Shown in pieces: positions 1 to 11,930 of a stretch of 64,000 nucleotides of DNA (its first letter is position 1; the number at the start of each line of letters is the position of its first letter). The translations under genes and the position numbers were made by a program. This stretch comes from Sipunculus nudus. Lineage: Eukaryota > Annelida > Sipuncula > Golfingiida > Sipunculidae. The stretch spans positions 65,984,056 to 66,048,055 of the forward strand of contig CM049310.1 of the NCBI GenBank assembly GCA_026874595.1, in the 5' to 3' direction. The notes under the pieces are model-generated. The model had not been told where the DNA came from, made no database searches, and saw nothing but the letters and a program-made list of their open reading frames with translations.

Positions 1-1334
1 CTTCGCTTCAGTTTCATGCCAACAACTTGAGACTCTGATGGTATTCTTGGAAGTACCTCACATACCGCATCAAGTTTAGCTAGGACATTAACCGCTGGTC
101 CATGAATTCCATGTTGTTTGCCTCTTGGTAATCCCACCATTTTCATGAAAGCTATCCTCTGACAAACAAGTCTCAACTCCAGTGCATTTAGGTCTCCAAG
201 TTCCTTTGGTGGATCGACTAAAGACAAATTATTTGCTTTGGACTGTGCAGGCATTTTTCCTCTTTTCAGGGTCCCATGGCATGTTGTGCATATCCATTCT
301 TCGGCGTGGTAAGACGTTTGGCGAAATGCTAAGACATCTTGCAATACAGATTGTGGTACTTTACCATATTTCTCTTCCTTCAGATGGACAACTGATGTTC
401 TATACATCAAGCGATGACAAGAACAGCACACGTAATTTGCAGAATCACGTACTTTTTCCAAGAATCCAGAAATAACACATTCATTACCAGGAATATTGCA
501 ACGTTCTTGTTGGTGCTTTCTGATGAAACTTGCTGCTTTAGTTAATCTATGTTCAGTTTCTTGTGGAGTTTCTTGTTCCCTCAGTTCTTTTTGACGTGTT
601 GACTGTAAACATAGTCTTTCTTTCATTTCATAGGCAGTTTCGGAATCCCGTATAGTACTTTGTCGTTTCTTTTGGCCTCGTAACCTCTGTTGTGTTTTCT
701 CAGGAGTTTCAGATTCACGCAGTTCTTTTTGTCGCTTCTTTTGGGCGCGTAACCTCCGTTGTGTGATCTCAGGAGTTTCAGATTCACGTAGTTCAATGTG
801 TCGCTCCTTATCTAAACATAATCTTAGTTGTTTTTCCTCAGTGGTTTCAGATTCACGTAGTTCAATGTGTCGCTCCTTATCTAAACATAATCTTAGTTGT
901 TTTTCCTCAGTGGTTTCAGATTCACGTAGTTCAATGTGTCGCTCCTTGTCTAAACATAATCTTCCTTGTTTTTCCTCAGGGGTTTCACATCCACGCACTT
1001 TATGCTGTCGTTCCTTTTGGGTACGTAATCCCCGTCGTTTTTCCTCAGGCGTTTCACATCCACGCACTTGATGCTGTCGTTCCTTTTGGGTACGTAATCT
1101 CCGTCGTTTTACCTCAGGGGTTTCACAGTCACGTACTGCTTGATGTCGTTTCCGGTCGGAACGTAGCCTGTGCTGTTTTTCCACAAAAGTCTCAGATTTT
1201 CTTGAATCTTCAGCATGTTTCCGAAGTTTTTCAATTCTGTTTTCAGTTTCAGATTCCACGGATCTCTCTTCCCTTTTCTTCAACTTAGCTGCTTTCTTTT
1301 TTTGTTCATAACTCTTCTTTTTGGTTCTCGGCAT
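1..1334 (-). CDS. Helitron Rep/helicase-type protein, N-terminal part (runs off left edge)
   Basis: An uninterrupted minus-strand frame runs from an ATG at 1334-1332 to the window edge (444 codons plus 2 nt). The start opens MPRTKKKSYEQKKK, a basic leader. Residues about 41-270 are ten 23-residue repeats of the type LRESETPEEKQ-RL----R (anchors at residues 47, 70, 93 and so on to 254), probably helical. A zinc-knuckle-like pair follows: CCSCH at residues 303-307 and WICTTCH at 347-353. Then comes LVDPPKELGDLNALELRLV, then LPRGKQHGIHGPAVNV near residue 402, then LPRIPSESQ. From family knowledge, this order (SETPE repeats, Cys pairs, a DUF6570-like block with PRGKQ-GIHGP) is that of Helitron transposon proteins. 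The HUH Rep and PIF1-like helicase parts would lie beyond position 1. No stop or frameshift is seen, so the copy may be fairly young. Whether the full element is intact cannot be judged here. Confidence 0.85.
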   Translation of the reverse strand, partial: MPRTKKKSYEQKKKAAKLKKREERSVESETENRIEKLRKHAEDSRKSETFVEKQHRLRSDRKRHQAVRDCETPEVKRRRLRTQKERQHQVRGCETPEEKRRGLRTQKERQHKVRGCETPEEKQGRLCLDKERHIELRESETTEEKQLRLCLDKERHIELRESETTEEKQLRLCLDKERHIELRESETPEITQRRLRAQKKRQKELRESETPEKTQQRLRGQKKRQSTIRDSETAYEMKERLCLQSTRQKELREQETPQETEHRLTKAASFIRKHQQERCNIPGNECVISGFLEKVRDSANYVCCSCHRLMYRTSVVHLKEEKYGKVPQSVLQDVLAFRQTSYHAEEWICTTCHGTLKRGKMPAQSKANNLSLVDPPKELGDLNALELRLVCQRIAFMKMVGLPRGKQHGIHGPAVNVLAKLDAVCEVLPRIPSESQVVGMKLKR

Positions 1335-1397
1335 TTTCAGAAAATCTTGTAATTGGCAACTTGTATGTCCGTGCAATTCTATATACCTGAAAGTCAA

Positions 1398-1568
1398 AAG
1401 TTTCGCTTTGTTCAAGTTTCGCTTTGTTCAAGTTTCGCTTTGTTTGGCAATCACTCAAGAATCACCAAGGTTTTTCAAATCAAGTTTGGCAATCACTCAA
1501 GAATCACCAAGGTTTTTCAAATCAAGTTTGGCAATCACTCAAGAATCACCAAGGTTTTTCAAACAGTT
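1398..1568. repeat. Two short tandem arrays upstream of the Helitron ORF
   Basis: Positions 1398-1442 hold about 2.6 copies of a 16-bp unit (TTCAAGTTTCGCTTTG). Positions 1443-1568 hold three near-identical copies of a 42-bp unit beginning TTTGGCAATCACTCAAG (starts 1443, 1485, 1527). Because 42 is divisible by three, several short open frames appear here; I do not regard them as genes. The arrays lie 60-230 bp 5' of the Helitron start codon, where its promoter or left terminus would be. Confidence 0.9.
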
Positions 1569-2069
1569 CAAATTTCAAAGGGATTAAACAGCACCTACAA
1601 GAAAAAGAAAAATAGAATTAGTCCAAATTATAATCCATTTTCAATTTTAGTTATTCAAAATCAAAGAAAAAGTCAGTGTATACAAATATTCCAGAACACC
1701 CAAAAATGTGTATTCTAATTGGCATGTTCTCGTTTTCTACACTAAATAGGAAACTGTCACAGGTATAAACAGGTTCTCGAATATCAACATTGTGTAACAT
1801 CCATAAAGTTAGAAAAGCATTAGTAAACTATGAAATACCAAACAAACTAGATGTAGTCGGACAATGTTCCTCGGGAGGGCCCCGCGTTTCTGCTAGTGCT
1901 GGACTAGTTTACATATGGGTGAAAAATTAAGTTAAATTTGAAAAATATGACAAACAGAAACAGGTTTTATCCATATGCGTGAGGGAAAAAATCCTACTGG
2001 AACAAATGATATTAAAGAAGATATGTCAGAAATAATGTGTGCAATAGAAAATCACTGAATGTAGTCTGT
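1569..2069. other. No recognisable feature
   Basis: AT-rich sequence between the Helitron 5' arrays and the 143-bp array. The 5' terminus of the Helitron could lie here, but I cannot fix it. No convincing ORF or RNA gene is seen. Confidence 0.5.
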
Positions 2070-3425
2070 TAGCCATATTTGATTTTGATCAAGTCTGTAA
2101 TTTAATAGGTCTGGAGCTCTCATAGGCATCAATGATCCCTGTGAAATTGGGAAAGATGCAATATGTAGTTGTTGAGTTATCGCGCCCGAAAGAATATCAG
2201 CGATTGGGCTGTGGCGGCCATATTGGAATCCGACAGGTCTGTAATTCAAAAGGTCAGGAGCCCTTATAGGTACCAATCATCCCTATGAATTTTGGAAAGC
2301 TGCAGAAGGTTATTGTTGAGTTATCCAGCGAAAGAAAATCAGCAATCGGACTATGGCGGCCATATTGGAATTCCGACAGGTCTGTAATTCATCAGGTCTT
2401 GAGCCCTCGTAGGATCCAATCATCCCTGTGAAATCGGGAAAGCTGCAGTAGGTTGTTGTTAAGTAATAGTGTGAGAAAGAAAATCAGCGATCGGGCTATG
2501 GCGGCCATATTGGAATCCGACAGGTCTGTATTTCAAAAGGTCTGGAGCCCTTATAGGTACCAATCATCCCTTTGAATTTGGGAAAGCTGCAGTAGGTTTT
2601 TGTTGAGTTATCGTGCGAAAGAAAATCAGCCATCGGGCTATGGCGGCCATATTGGAATTCCGACAGGTCTGTAATTCAACAGGTTTGGAGCCCTTATAGG
2701 TACCAATCATCCCTATGAATTTGGGAAAGCTGCAGTAGGTTTTTGTTGAGTCACACGTGCGAAGAAAATCAGCCATCGGGCTATGGCGGCCATATTGGAA
2801 TTCCGACCGGTCTGTAATTCAACAGGTCTGGAGCCCTCATAGGAACCAATCATCCCTGTGAATTTAGGAAAGCTGCAGTAGGTTGCTGTTTAGTATAGTG
2901 TGAGAAAGAAAATCAGCGATTGGGCAATGGCGGCCATATTGGAATTCAGACAGGTCTGTAATTCAAAAGGTCTGGAGCCCTCATAGGTACCAATCATCCC
3001 TGTGAATTTGGGAAAGCTGCAGCATGTTGTTGTTAAGTGATCACGTGCGAACAAAATCAGCGACCGGACTGTTGCGGCCAGATTTGAATTTTGACAGGTC
3101 TGTAATTCAATAGGTCTGGAGCCCTCATAGGTACCTATCATCCCTGTAAATCTGGGAAAGCTGCAGTATGTTGTTGTTGAGTTATCACGTGCGAAGTAAA
3201 TCAGCGACCAGACTGTTGCGGCCATATTTGAATTTAAACAGGTCTGTTATTCAATAGGTCTTGAGCCCTCATAGGTACCAATCATCGCTGTGAATTTGGG
3301 AAAGCTGCAGTGTGTTGTTGTTGAGTTATCGCACACAAAAAAAAGTGTCACTGACGGAAGGACGGACGGACGCACGGACTGACACGCTGATCACTATAGG
3401 GCACCGCTTGTCAAGCGGGGCCCAA
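2070..3425. repeat. Tandem array of ~143-bp units with a GGAC-rich hairpin tail
   Basis: About nine diverged units. The landmark GCCATATTGGAATTC recurs at about 2217, 2359, 2504, 2646, 2789, 2933, 3077 and 3221, spaced 142-145 bp, with a diverged first copy near 2072. Each unit also contains AGCCCTCATAGGTACCAATC and GGGAAAGCTGCAG. The array ends in a GGAC-rich stretch (about 3345-3385) and the hairpin CCGCTTGTCAAGCGG at about 3404-3418, then GGCCC. Such arrays ending in a GGAC-rich tail and a hairpin suggest a non-autonomous transposable element with an internal tandem core. The short minus-strand frames across it are repeat artefacts. Confidence 0.85.
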
Positions 3426-3695
3426 ATAAAAGCTCCCACTATGAAATAACATGAAACTAAAATGTCGTTACTATAAAAAAAATCCATAAATTTACGAATA
3501 TCAGCAAATTTAAGACTTAAAATACTTATTCACAAATTTTGAAGTTAAGTATCACATGGCGAGAACAAACACTAGAATATCACCAGCAGTGTATAGTCTG
3601 TGGTAACAGTAACAAGTATGACGTACATAGATGTATATCTGTATATATAATAATCCTATATCTGTATATAATTACATATCTGTATATGTAATAAT
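3426..3695. other. No recognisable feature
   Basis: AT-rich spacer with local TATA/TATC-rich simple sequence around 3620-3690. No gene is supported. Confidence 0.4.
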
Positions 3696-4800
3696 TGTAA
3701 GCTATAGTTATGACCCTTTGTTCAGCGTCCATCCAGCCTTTAACAGGGCACAAATCCGAACCGTCAGACCTAGAAACTTCTAAACTTTGCATCTAAGGAG
3801 GTCCATAAAAGTTGTCTTTGGAAACCCAAATTAAGTCTATTACTTATATTCTCCGAACTATGGGGCTCCGAAGTACCCTCAGTGTATTGGAAAATTTTAT
3901 ACAAATGTTCGTATCTGAACAACTATTGCATTGACCACCATAATTTTTTACGTGGATATTGATCATAAAATGTTTCCTCAGTTTCTGCAGACAGCTTACG
4001 CCATCTGTATTTTTTTTCGATATTTACGCATTTTCCCCTAATTTTGAGACGCTTTAAGATGTTGTCATCTGTTAATAGGGCACAAATCAAACGTTAAACC
4101 TAAAAACATAATTGTACATCTAGGAGAGTCCATAAAAGGTCTTGTAACCCCAACATTAAGTCTCTGTTACCCATATCTTCAGTGCTATATGGCTTCAAAT
4201 TACCCCCCAGAATATCTTTAAACAAATTTGCTTAAGCTCAATATCTAAATAACTAATGCATTGTTCACCCTAATTTTTTGCATAGATATTAATCATGAAG
4301 TGATTCATCAGTTTCTTTACACTGGTGGCGCCACCTGTACTTTTCTATTGTTAACGATTTTTTTCTCTAATTTTTGAGACCTTTAAAGATGTGGTCATCA
4401 GGCAACAGGGCACAAATCGTAACTACTGGACCTAGAATCTTCTTACTTGACATCTTGGGAGGTCAGTGAAGTCTCTAAAATACCCGAAAATAGGTCTATG
4501 TTAGCCATATCCTCCGAACTTTGGGGCTCAGAAGTACCCCCGGAATAATAGATCATTTTATATCAAAGCAAGGCACTCTTCTAATTTTTAATCCAGGAGG
4601 ACCTGGAAAGGTCTCCTTGAAATCCTGAATTTAAGTTTTTTACCCATATATGGGTTATTTTGAGCAAATTTGCCAGATTCCCCAGGAACGGCTCGGTGGA
4701 TTGTCACCAGATTCGATGTCCAAATGGGTCTTGATGAACTCAATCTAATATGCATGAATGATGATGCCATCCACATTATCTTAATTAGTTGCCTATGCTA
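3696..4800 (+). repeat. Family G interspersed repeat, degenerate tandem copies
   Basis: A module recurs at about 3720-3900, 4070-4230 and 4390-4560. It reads 'acagggcacaaatc... acctagaa... gaggtc... gtctat... gccatatcctccgaac... ggggctc-gaagtacccc'. The same module is found inverted at about 9,700-9,845 plus 11,724-11,930, and at 12,246-13,232. The beginning resembles a decayed A-type head (AGCTATAGTTATGACC near 3700). No coding capacity is seen; the 4588-4776 minus-strand frame lies inside the repeat. Confidence 0.6.
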
Positions 4801-6365
4801 GAAAATATTGTCAACACGTCAGTCTGTTGAGCGTCATGATTCATGGGTCACTTGTTCTGTTAGCCAGGAAAATTATGTCATAATTTGTATATCTGCCATT
4901 TAACTGGTGATAGGTGCGAGCCCCAGAGCCTTTCCCATGGCAAAGCAATTGCAAAAACCAGGGATTTCAGAGATAACATTTATGATAACCTCTATAAAAA
5001 CAATCCAAGTAAGTAGAAATGTGTATTTAAAGTTTCTCATTTTATTAAAAAAAAAGGAATGGCTTCATCTAAGATTACGATGCATGAAATATTCAGCGTC
5101 GTTCCTATATATGGCAACTGTAACAGGGACCCATTAGTATTTGATAACCTGCAGTTACAGTGTTACTAACTCCATCCAAGTACAATCTATGTTTTTATGT
5201 ATATATGGTCAGAGTTCTCTGGGACATGGAATATATGATATGTTTCAATGAAGGTAACATTTATGCAAAATCATGGCCGTTGCTATGGCGACTTAATGGC
5301 AGAAAATCACCACAGATAGATCAGCATGATAGGCTTACAACATATTGGTAGACCATATAGTCAAGCATGGATCAATTTCCCTTTACTCAGTCATTGTAAT
5401 AACTAATTTTCTAGTTAGTCTATCATGTCTTTTTCTGGCTATCAATACAGGGGTAGACCATATAGCCCATGGACCAGCAGTGGAACCCCTCGCCTTTAGG
5501 CAGGATTTCTGGTAAGCTCAGAACTCAAAACTCCAAGAATGTTCTTGTATGCCGTTGATATGCTGGTGATACTGGCATGTTACAATGCCATTATACCACT
5601 GAAAATGACAGTTAAAAATCATTTATTAGTTACTCTGCAAAATCAAATAATACAGGTGCGAATTCAGGGGCCCTGCGTTGTAAAATGTAATATTTTATTA
5701 AATTTGTCATACCCAATATATAAACCTTCCCAAAATCTAAGTGTTTAGAACGAACAGTTCACTTTGCAGGACTAAAGGATTGTCATGTCAAATGCAATTG
5801 AAATTATGAAATATTATGATAACGATTGTCTATCTTTTACTATCAAAGTTAAAATGCCGGGTCAGATATTACGTTACTAATAATACAAATGTTTCATTAT
5901 ACAACAAAACTAGCATACAAACATTACAACATTTTTATTAAAGATCTGTAGTGGCGATATGTGATGCTGATAAATATCTTCAGTAATAAAAACCAAGACA
6001 AAAACTACGGGAAAGGGCCGTGATTAGGGTTACAGGTTTAATTCTTTTACACAGCTATATACACATGTTGTTTGACGGAAGTTTTGTGGATCACTGTTTT
6101 TAACATTTAGTATGGGAAATGGAATATTTAGTTAAATACTTGTGTATTTTGTCAAAATACAAAAAAAATAAATATAAGCAAATCACTGCATGTATACAAG
6201 CATATTAAATGAATGATTATTTCCTTATGTCATATGCATTTCAGGGGTGCAATTTCCATTCCCACTACCGGGGGGGGGGGGGGGGGACTTCCATTCCCCA
6301 TCGGATCAAACCAACAAGTAAAAATGCACTTTCCTTAAAAATTCTAATTAACCTGTATGATTTTT
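4801..6365. other. Low-copy AT-rich sequence; one G-homopolymer
   Basis: Several short ATG frames (for example 4907-5137 and 5539-5748, plus strand) have no recognisable domain or coding-like composition. A run of 16-17 G lies at 6270-6286. No splice-bounded exon could be supported. Confidence 0.4.
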
Positions 6366-8751
6366 AGCTCAGCTGACTGTATGTCATCTGAGCTATAGTC
6401 GTGGTCCTTTGTCCGTCGTCCGTCCATTAACAGGGCACGTTTTAAAACCGTTGGACCTACGAATCCAAAATTCTGCATACCATTAGATGTCCCCAAAATC
6501 TCCTACCATACCGAAAATTGGGTCATTAGAACTTCGTTCCTTCGAGATATTAAGGAAAAACCTCCATTTTCCATAAAAAAGCAATTGTTACACTTCAAGT
6601 CTGCCTAATATCAAAATCACTGATCTGTTTTTGATCATATTTAGTATTCATATTCTTCCATATATTTTCTGTGCACATACCAAAAATTAGGTCAGTATTG
6701 GGTATTATTTTGAAGTTATAGGATGAGAAATGCTGAAGCTGAAGACTTTTTTTCTGGAATATAACTTTATTTAATCAAGATTAAATTGTTTACCCAAAAT
6801 TAGATCTGAATTTTGCAAATTTTTCAAGTTATTAGCATAAATAAAAAATTAATACCTTAAATTTTGTCCAACTTTGGCAGTGGCACGTTTTTTCCCTGTA
6901 AGCACTATTGATTTAATTTTCACAGCATATATACATAAGGATTTAATCTTTTAAAATCTGAAATTTCAAAGAAATTGTTTGAAAAGAGTAGCTTTTATTC
7001 AAGTTTTCATACACCATGTCAAGTGTTGTTTATATCTGGCCCACCTAGTAGTACAGCCTTCTCTTGCATTATGTAACCCACCCAGGCAGCTTGCCTTGAC
7101 CCAGCTTGGCCACTACTAGCAGGCTTCTCGTCTGCCCTGCACTCAAACCCCCCCCCCAGCTGGTGCATAAACTAGATAAATGTTATAATTTTCTGTATTT
7201 TATTTTATTCTTGGAAATGCTACATTTTAGATTTTGGATTGTACCACCAGGGTTACAATGATTAAAGTGCACATTTAATTGTGTCCACAAAGTGATGTAT
7301 TGCTATGAAAGTATGGATGTTCATCAGATAAGTAATGCTTTACTTCAGAAGAGTAAAACTTCACCAGGTGTGAAATTGACTATTAATTCCAGTTATTAAT
7401 TATAGCTTAGAAAGTAATTAGCATAATGATATTGTTTGACCCTCATTCAACCAACAGTGTGTATACTTTATTTGAAAAGATGTTTTTATTTTATCAAATT
7501 TACTGAATCTTTTATTTTATTTCGGTGAATAAAATTAAGCTTGTCCTGAAAACTCCAATGTGCAAAACTTTTTAATAGGAATTCAAGGAATAATTTTGTA
7601 GATGCCATGTTGTGGCATTATTTTCTTTTACATTCAGTTTAAACATTTGATTTAAAAATAATAAAATATATGTGTATGCATAATATGACCCAATGTGAGC
7701 TACAATCTGGATATATAATGATTGCAACTTAGAATTCTAAAATTTAACTTATATTTTCACTTTTATATTACAAATTTATAAATAAAAAAAATGAATCAGA
7801 TAAAAACTATTAATGAAAAAAGTGGATATGCTAAAAAAATAGGCTTGTATATAAACTTAAATGCATTATTCCTTTGAAAGTGAAATGAAGGTATTAGTCC
7901 ATTCTGTCCACTTGCCTGTCCATCTGTAAATTTTTCATATGCATCACAGTATCTCAAAACTTTTACTGTTTTTCTTCATGACAGTCTTGTCAGAGTATTA
8001 GTTTGCAATCATATATTGAGAACTTTACTATAACCAAGTAGGAGGACCCTTTCCTCTTAGCTTCTCATATACTTATATAAATATAAAACATTACAATAGA
8101 ATATTTTTCATATTTTGCATTTGCAAAAATTTCAAACTTTTGTCATGACCCATGGGTCCTTTGTTTATATTCTGGATTCTCCACATCATTGTTTGGCTAA
8201 AACTGAATAAATACCAGACATGGTGCAAATACTTTGCAAATGTATATGAATATGAATATGAATATGTACTCCATTATAAAATTTCTTGCATAAGAATGGG
8301 AATTCAGGTAAAAATGAAAGTATTTGAATACCAGTGCAAATACTTTCAAAATGTATTCATGAATGCATATATTCTATAATATTATTTTAATAATTGGTTC
8401 AGTTATATTTTATTAAAAAATCATATGATTCTCTTATTATTTTTAATCAAAATTATATTGGCACAACATTTGTTATTAAATTTTAATAAATAGTTGAACC
8501 CTTTTATTTTATGTGCTGCTTATAAGTTATATGGCCAGGTCAAAATCTGTGTGACAATAGCACTCCATTTGTTAATAAAATAAATGAAATGAATCCTCTT
8601 CCTTGTCTCCAAAAATACTATCAAAATCATACATAAGCTAAACACCAACAAGCTTATATTTATTACCACACAAAACCAGCATATGCCTCTTTCCCAAATC
8701 ATATTTTTTATCATATATAACAGCTGAGTGCCGTGACCCATGGGTCCCTTG
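6366..8751 (+). mobile_element. Family A Helitron2/HINE-like element, short subfamily (copy A1)
   Basis: The head starts immediately after a T5 tract with AGCTCAGCTGACT, a 13-bp arm whose imperfect complement AGTCATCTGAGCT follows 4 bp later. GTCC-rich sequence follows. The tail, 8720-8751, reads ACAGCTGAGTGCC, then the 12-bp palindrome GACCCATGGGTC, then CCTTG, followed by T5. The 9-bp motif GCTCAGCTG of the head is inverted at the tail just inside the hairpin (one mismatch in this copy). No transposase frame exists, so it is non-autonomous. A second hairpin tail (GACCCATGGGTC at 8147-8158) without the inverted motif suggests A1 is composite. It lacks the internal duplication seen in A2-A4. 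Confidence 0.7.
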
Positions 8752-9160
8752 TTTTTATTTGAGAGTTTAACCCAGGAGTTCAGCATTATCATGGAAATTT
8801 GGCCAATATATGTTATCGATCACTTTGCTAATTTGTTCATTTTTGAAACATTACATTTCATTGATATTTGAAGAACTTTGCAACACTGGCACATTTTTAT
8901 TAACAACTTATATTTTTATCATTATTTTATATAGTTTTGCAGTTAGAACCTATTTCATGATAAACTTACATTCATTTTATATATAAACTATTTATTGTAC
9001 AACTAGCTATAATAACTATTACGAGATACTCTCCATGGTTTTGATGTAGTCGGTAGTCTGTAGAGGTGGAGGAAACCAGAAGACAAAGAGAAAACAACCG
9101 ACCCAGAACGGGCAGCTTCCAGTCAACCTATATTCTCCTGGTAACTCAGGGGATCGAAAT
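8752..9160. other. No recognisable feature
   Basis: AT-rich sequence between element A1 and the 180-bp array. No gene is seen. Confidence 0.4.
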
Positions 9161-9700
9161 GTTTCTATTTTCATGAAATTTCCTATGTTCGGTAGGGCGT
9201 CATACCGTCAAAATAGGACAACCAGGACAAAACGCAAACTCGATCGGTAACTGGTTATTATCCATCAAAATACCATAATCCTGGCCAATAAATGTAGGCA
9301 TTGTGAAAAAAGTCACTACATGTGCATTTATCATGAAATTATCCATTTTTCATTACATTTTCTATGTTCGGGAGGCCGTTATACCGTCAAACGTACGTCA
9401 ACCGGGACAAAACGCAAAGTCATCTGCAACTGTTCAGCCATCCACACATACCAAAAATCAGGCCAATATCTGCAGGAATTGCGGAGAAAATTCCGTACAC
9501 GTGCATTTATCATGAAATGTTTCTAGTTTTCATGAAATTTTCTATGTTCTGAAGGCCGTGATACCATCAAATTATGTCAACCAGGAAATGAAAATGCAAA
9601 CTCGATCGGTAACTGGTCATTATCCATCAAAATACCATAACTCTGGCCAATATGTAGGCATTGTGAAAAAAGTCCGTACATGTGCATTTTGTATCAAATT
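9161..9700. repeat. Three tandem ~180-bp units
   Basis: The landmark CTATGTTC occurs at 9183, 9363 and 9543, exactly 180 bp apart. Shared modules are the TACCGTCAAA and GGACAAAACGCAAA segments, 'ccatcaaaataccataa', and 'tgcatttatcatgaaat'. The unit length is a multiple of three, so several overlapping short frames open here; they look like repeat artefacts. Confidence 0.8.
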
Positions 9701-9845
9701 TTAATTATTTGGAGGGTATTTTGGAGCCCCATAGCTTTTTAGGATACGAGTAGCACTGACCTAATTTCATGTTTCCATTGCGCTATTTCATGGATCTCCC
9801 TGAATATATAGTTACAAGTTCCTAGGTCTAACGGTTACAATTTTT
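9701..9845 (-). repeat. Family G fragment, left half, split by element A2
   Basis: It matches the inverted G module: GGAGCCCCATAGC, then 'ataacaagggta'-type sequence, ending CCTAGGTCTAACGGTTACAA. It resumes at about 11,724 (GATTTGTGATCTATTAACGG), so A2 was inserted into a pre-existing G copy. Compare the uninterrupted G sequence near 12,510-12,560. Confidence 0.65.
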
Positions 9846-11640
9846 AGCTCAGCTGACTATAAGTCATCTGAGCTATAGTCGTGGTCCATTGTCCGTCGTC
9901 CGTCCGTCCGTCCGTCCGTAGATGTGGCACGTTTTGAAACCGTAAGACCTAGGAATCCAAAATTCGGCATAATGTTAGATGTCCCCAAGATCTCCTACCA
10001 AGCCGAAAACTGGGTCTTTGCAACTTCGTTCCTTTGAGAAATTAAGGAAAAACCTCAATTTTTTATTAAAAACCTATTTTCACACTTCAGGACTGCCTAA
10101 TATCAAAACCACTCATCTGTTTTTCCTCATATTTACCATAAATATTCCTCTATATAGTTCCTATGTACATGCCAGAAATTATGTCTGTATTATTTAATTT
10201 AAAAAAGTTCTGGGCCCAAACATAATGCATTTTGTAAAAAATCAGGAAATATATTTGATCACTTAACACAAAAAATGTTTAAGCTATGGACCTTTTTTCC
10301 AGCAATATAACTTTAATTAATCAAAATTAAATTGTATACCCAAAATTAGATGAAAATCTTTTAAATTTTTTAAAATATTAATAAAAATAAAAAATTGGTA
10401 CCTTCAATTTTGCCCAACTTTGACCATGGCACGTTTTTTTCCTGTAAGTACTGTGGATTTAATTTTCACAGCATGTTTTTGTTAGCATTTCAACTGTTAA
10501 CACCAAAAATTTGAATCTAGTTGATCAAAAACTGTAGATTTTATTTAAGTTTTCAAGCACCATTTAACATAGTTTACATCAAGCTAGTGTTATGCAGTTT
10601 GCAAGAGCTCAGCTCCCCAGCTTCAGCTCTAAGTTCCTTAAATTCGGCATACAGTTAGATGTCTCCAAAATCCCCTACCATGCCAAGAATTTGGTCACTA
10701 GGACTTAATACCTTCGAGATATTAATGAAAAACTTCATTTTTCCATTAAAAACCCATTGTTACACTTCAAGAATGCCTAATATAAAAACCACTGATCTGA
10801 ATTTAATCATAAACAATATACATATTTTTCATTCTCTATGCACATGCCAGAATGAAGTCAGTATTGCGTAATTGTTTTAAGTTATGGGCCCAAACATAAT
10901 GCACTTTGTAAAAAATCAAGAAATATATTTACTCCCTTAACAAGGGCATTGCTGAAGCTAGAGATTTTTTTGTCAGGGATGTAACATAATTTAATCAAGA
11001 TTCAATTGAATACCCAAAATTAGTTCTGAATTTTTCAAATTTTTTAAGTTATTAGTATAAATATAAAATTAGTACCTTAAATTTTGCCCAACTGTGACCA
11101 TGGCACGTTTGTTTCCCGTGAGCACTGTTGATATAATTTTCATGTCATGCACACATAAGGATTTCAGCTTTTTAGTTTAGAAAGCTGAAAGAAATTGGCC
11201 AAAAATTGTAGCTTTTATTAATGTTTTTTATGAGACCCTGTCAGACTTTGGCTCACTCCAGCCCCTCTTGAGTCACCTGTATGTTGACCTTGTTGACCTT
11301 TCATCAAATTATGCACGCTTGAGGCGAGGCATACAGGAATCCAGGCAGCTTATGGCTAGCCACAGTTGATCCAGGTGTCCAACCCAACTCATCTAGTAGT
11401 TTTAACCAACAACATAACAATAAATTAATAAATTTTTATTGGTTTTTAATAACAAATTAAAGAAAAATAGAAAAGGAGTTTGTTAGTTTATAATAACAGG
11501 AAATTAACTTGCAGTTACTGATGATATAAGAATCTTGTATCGATGGGTAGAATGTCACATATTCCAAATAACACCATGCAGTCACCTATGGCATTTTTCA
11601 GTTCAATTTTAATGATAAAGAAGTAAATCATATTCTAAAT
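9846..11640 (+). mobile_element. Family A element, long subfamily, 3'-truncated (copy A2)
   Basis: The head AGCTCAGCTGACT-ATA-AGTCATCTGAGCT follows a T5 tract at 9841-9845. A (GTCC)n run follows at about 9894-9918. The body contains an internal tandem duplication: the module 'aaattcggcata-tgttagatgtc-cca' occurs at about 9957 and again at about 10,640. The body matches A3 (30,126 on) nearly base for base to about 11,640, then diverges. The tail (CAGCTGAGC plus hairpin) is missing and family G sequence resumes at about 11,724. No ORF of transposase type is seen. Confidence 0.7.
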
Positions 11641-11723
11641 TTGTGTCCGTAACACAAGTTGGATCCCGATCACTTTTGCGTGGTTTATTATTAGGTTCCG
11701 TACCTGTTCATTCCGTTTATGAT

Positions 11724-11930
11724 TTGTGATCTATTAACGGACGATCAAATGTTTGAAAGTCTCAACAATAGAGAAAACAAGAGCACTACAAACGTGCAAA
11801 GGTTGTGACGTTTGACTTGATTAAATATGCAAGAATTTTGGGAAGAATTCAGTTGAGGTGAGATATGTAAAGTAAATATGTAAAGTAAATATGTAAAGTA
11901 AGTATTTTTGGTAAGTCTCGAAGGCGCCTC
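11724..11930 (-). repeat. Family G fragment, right half, after element A2
   Basis: It continues the G module interrupted at 9,845. It starts GATTTGTGATCTATTAACGG and includes GAAAGTCTCAACAATAG, which parallels the intact copy at 12,530-12,585. Three near-identical 'aagtaaatatgt' motifs occur at about 11,870-11,900. Confidence 0.55.

Noticed and set aside
182-1071. Plus-strand frames at 182-475 and 763-1071
   Set aside because: They are antisense to the long Helitron frame, and their internal repeats mirror its 69-bp coding repeat.
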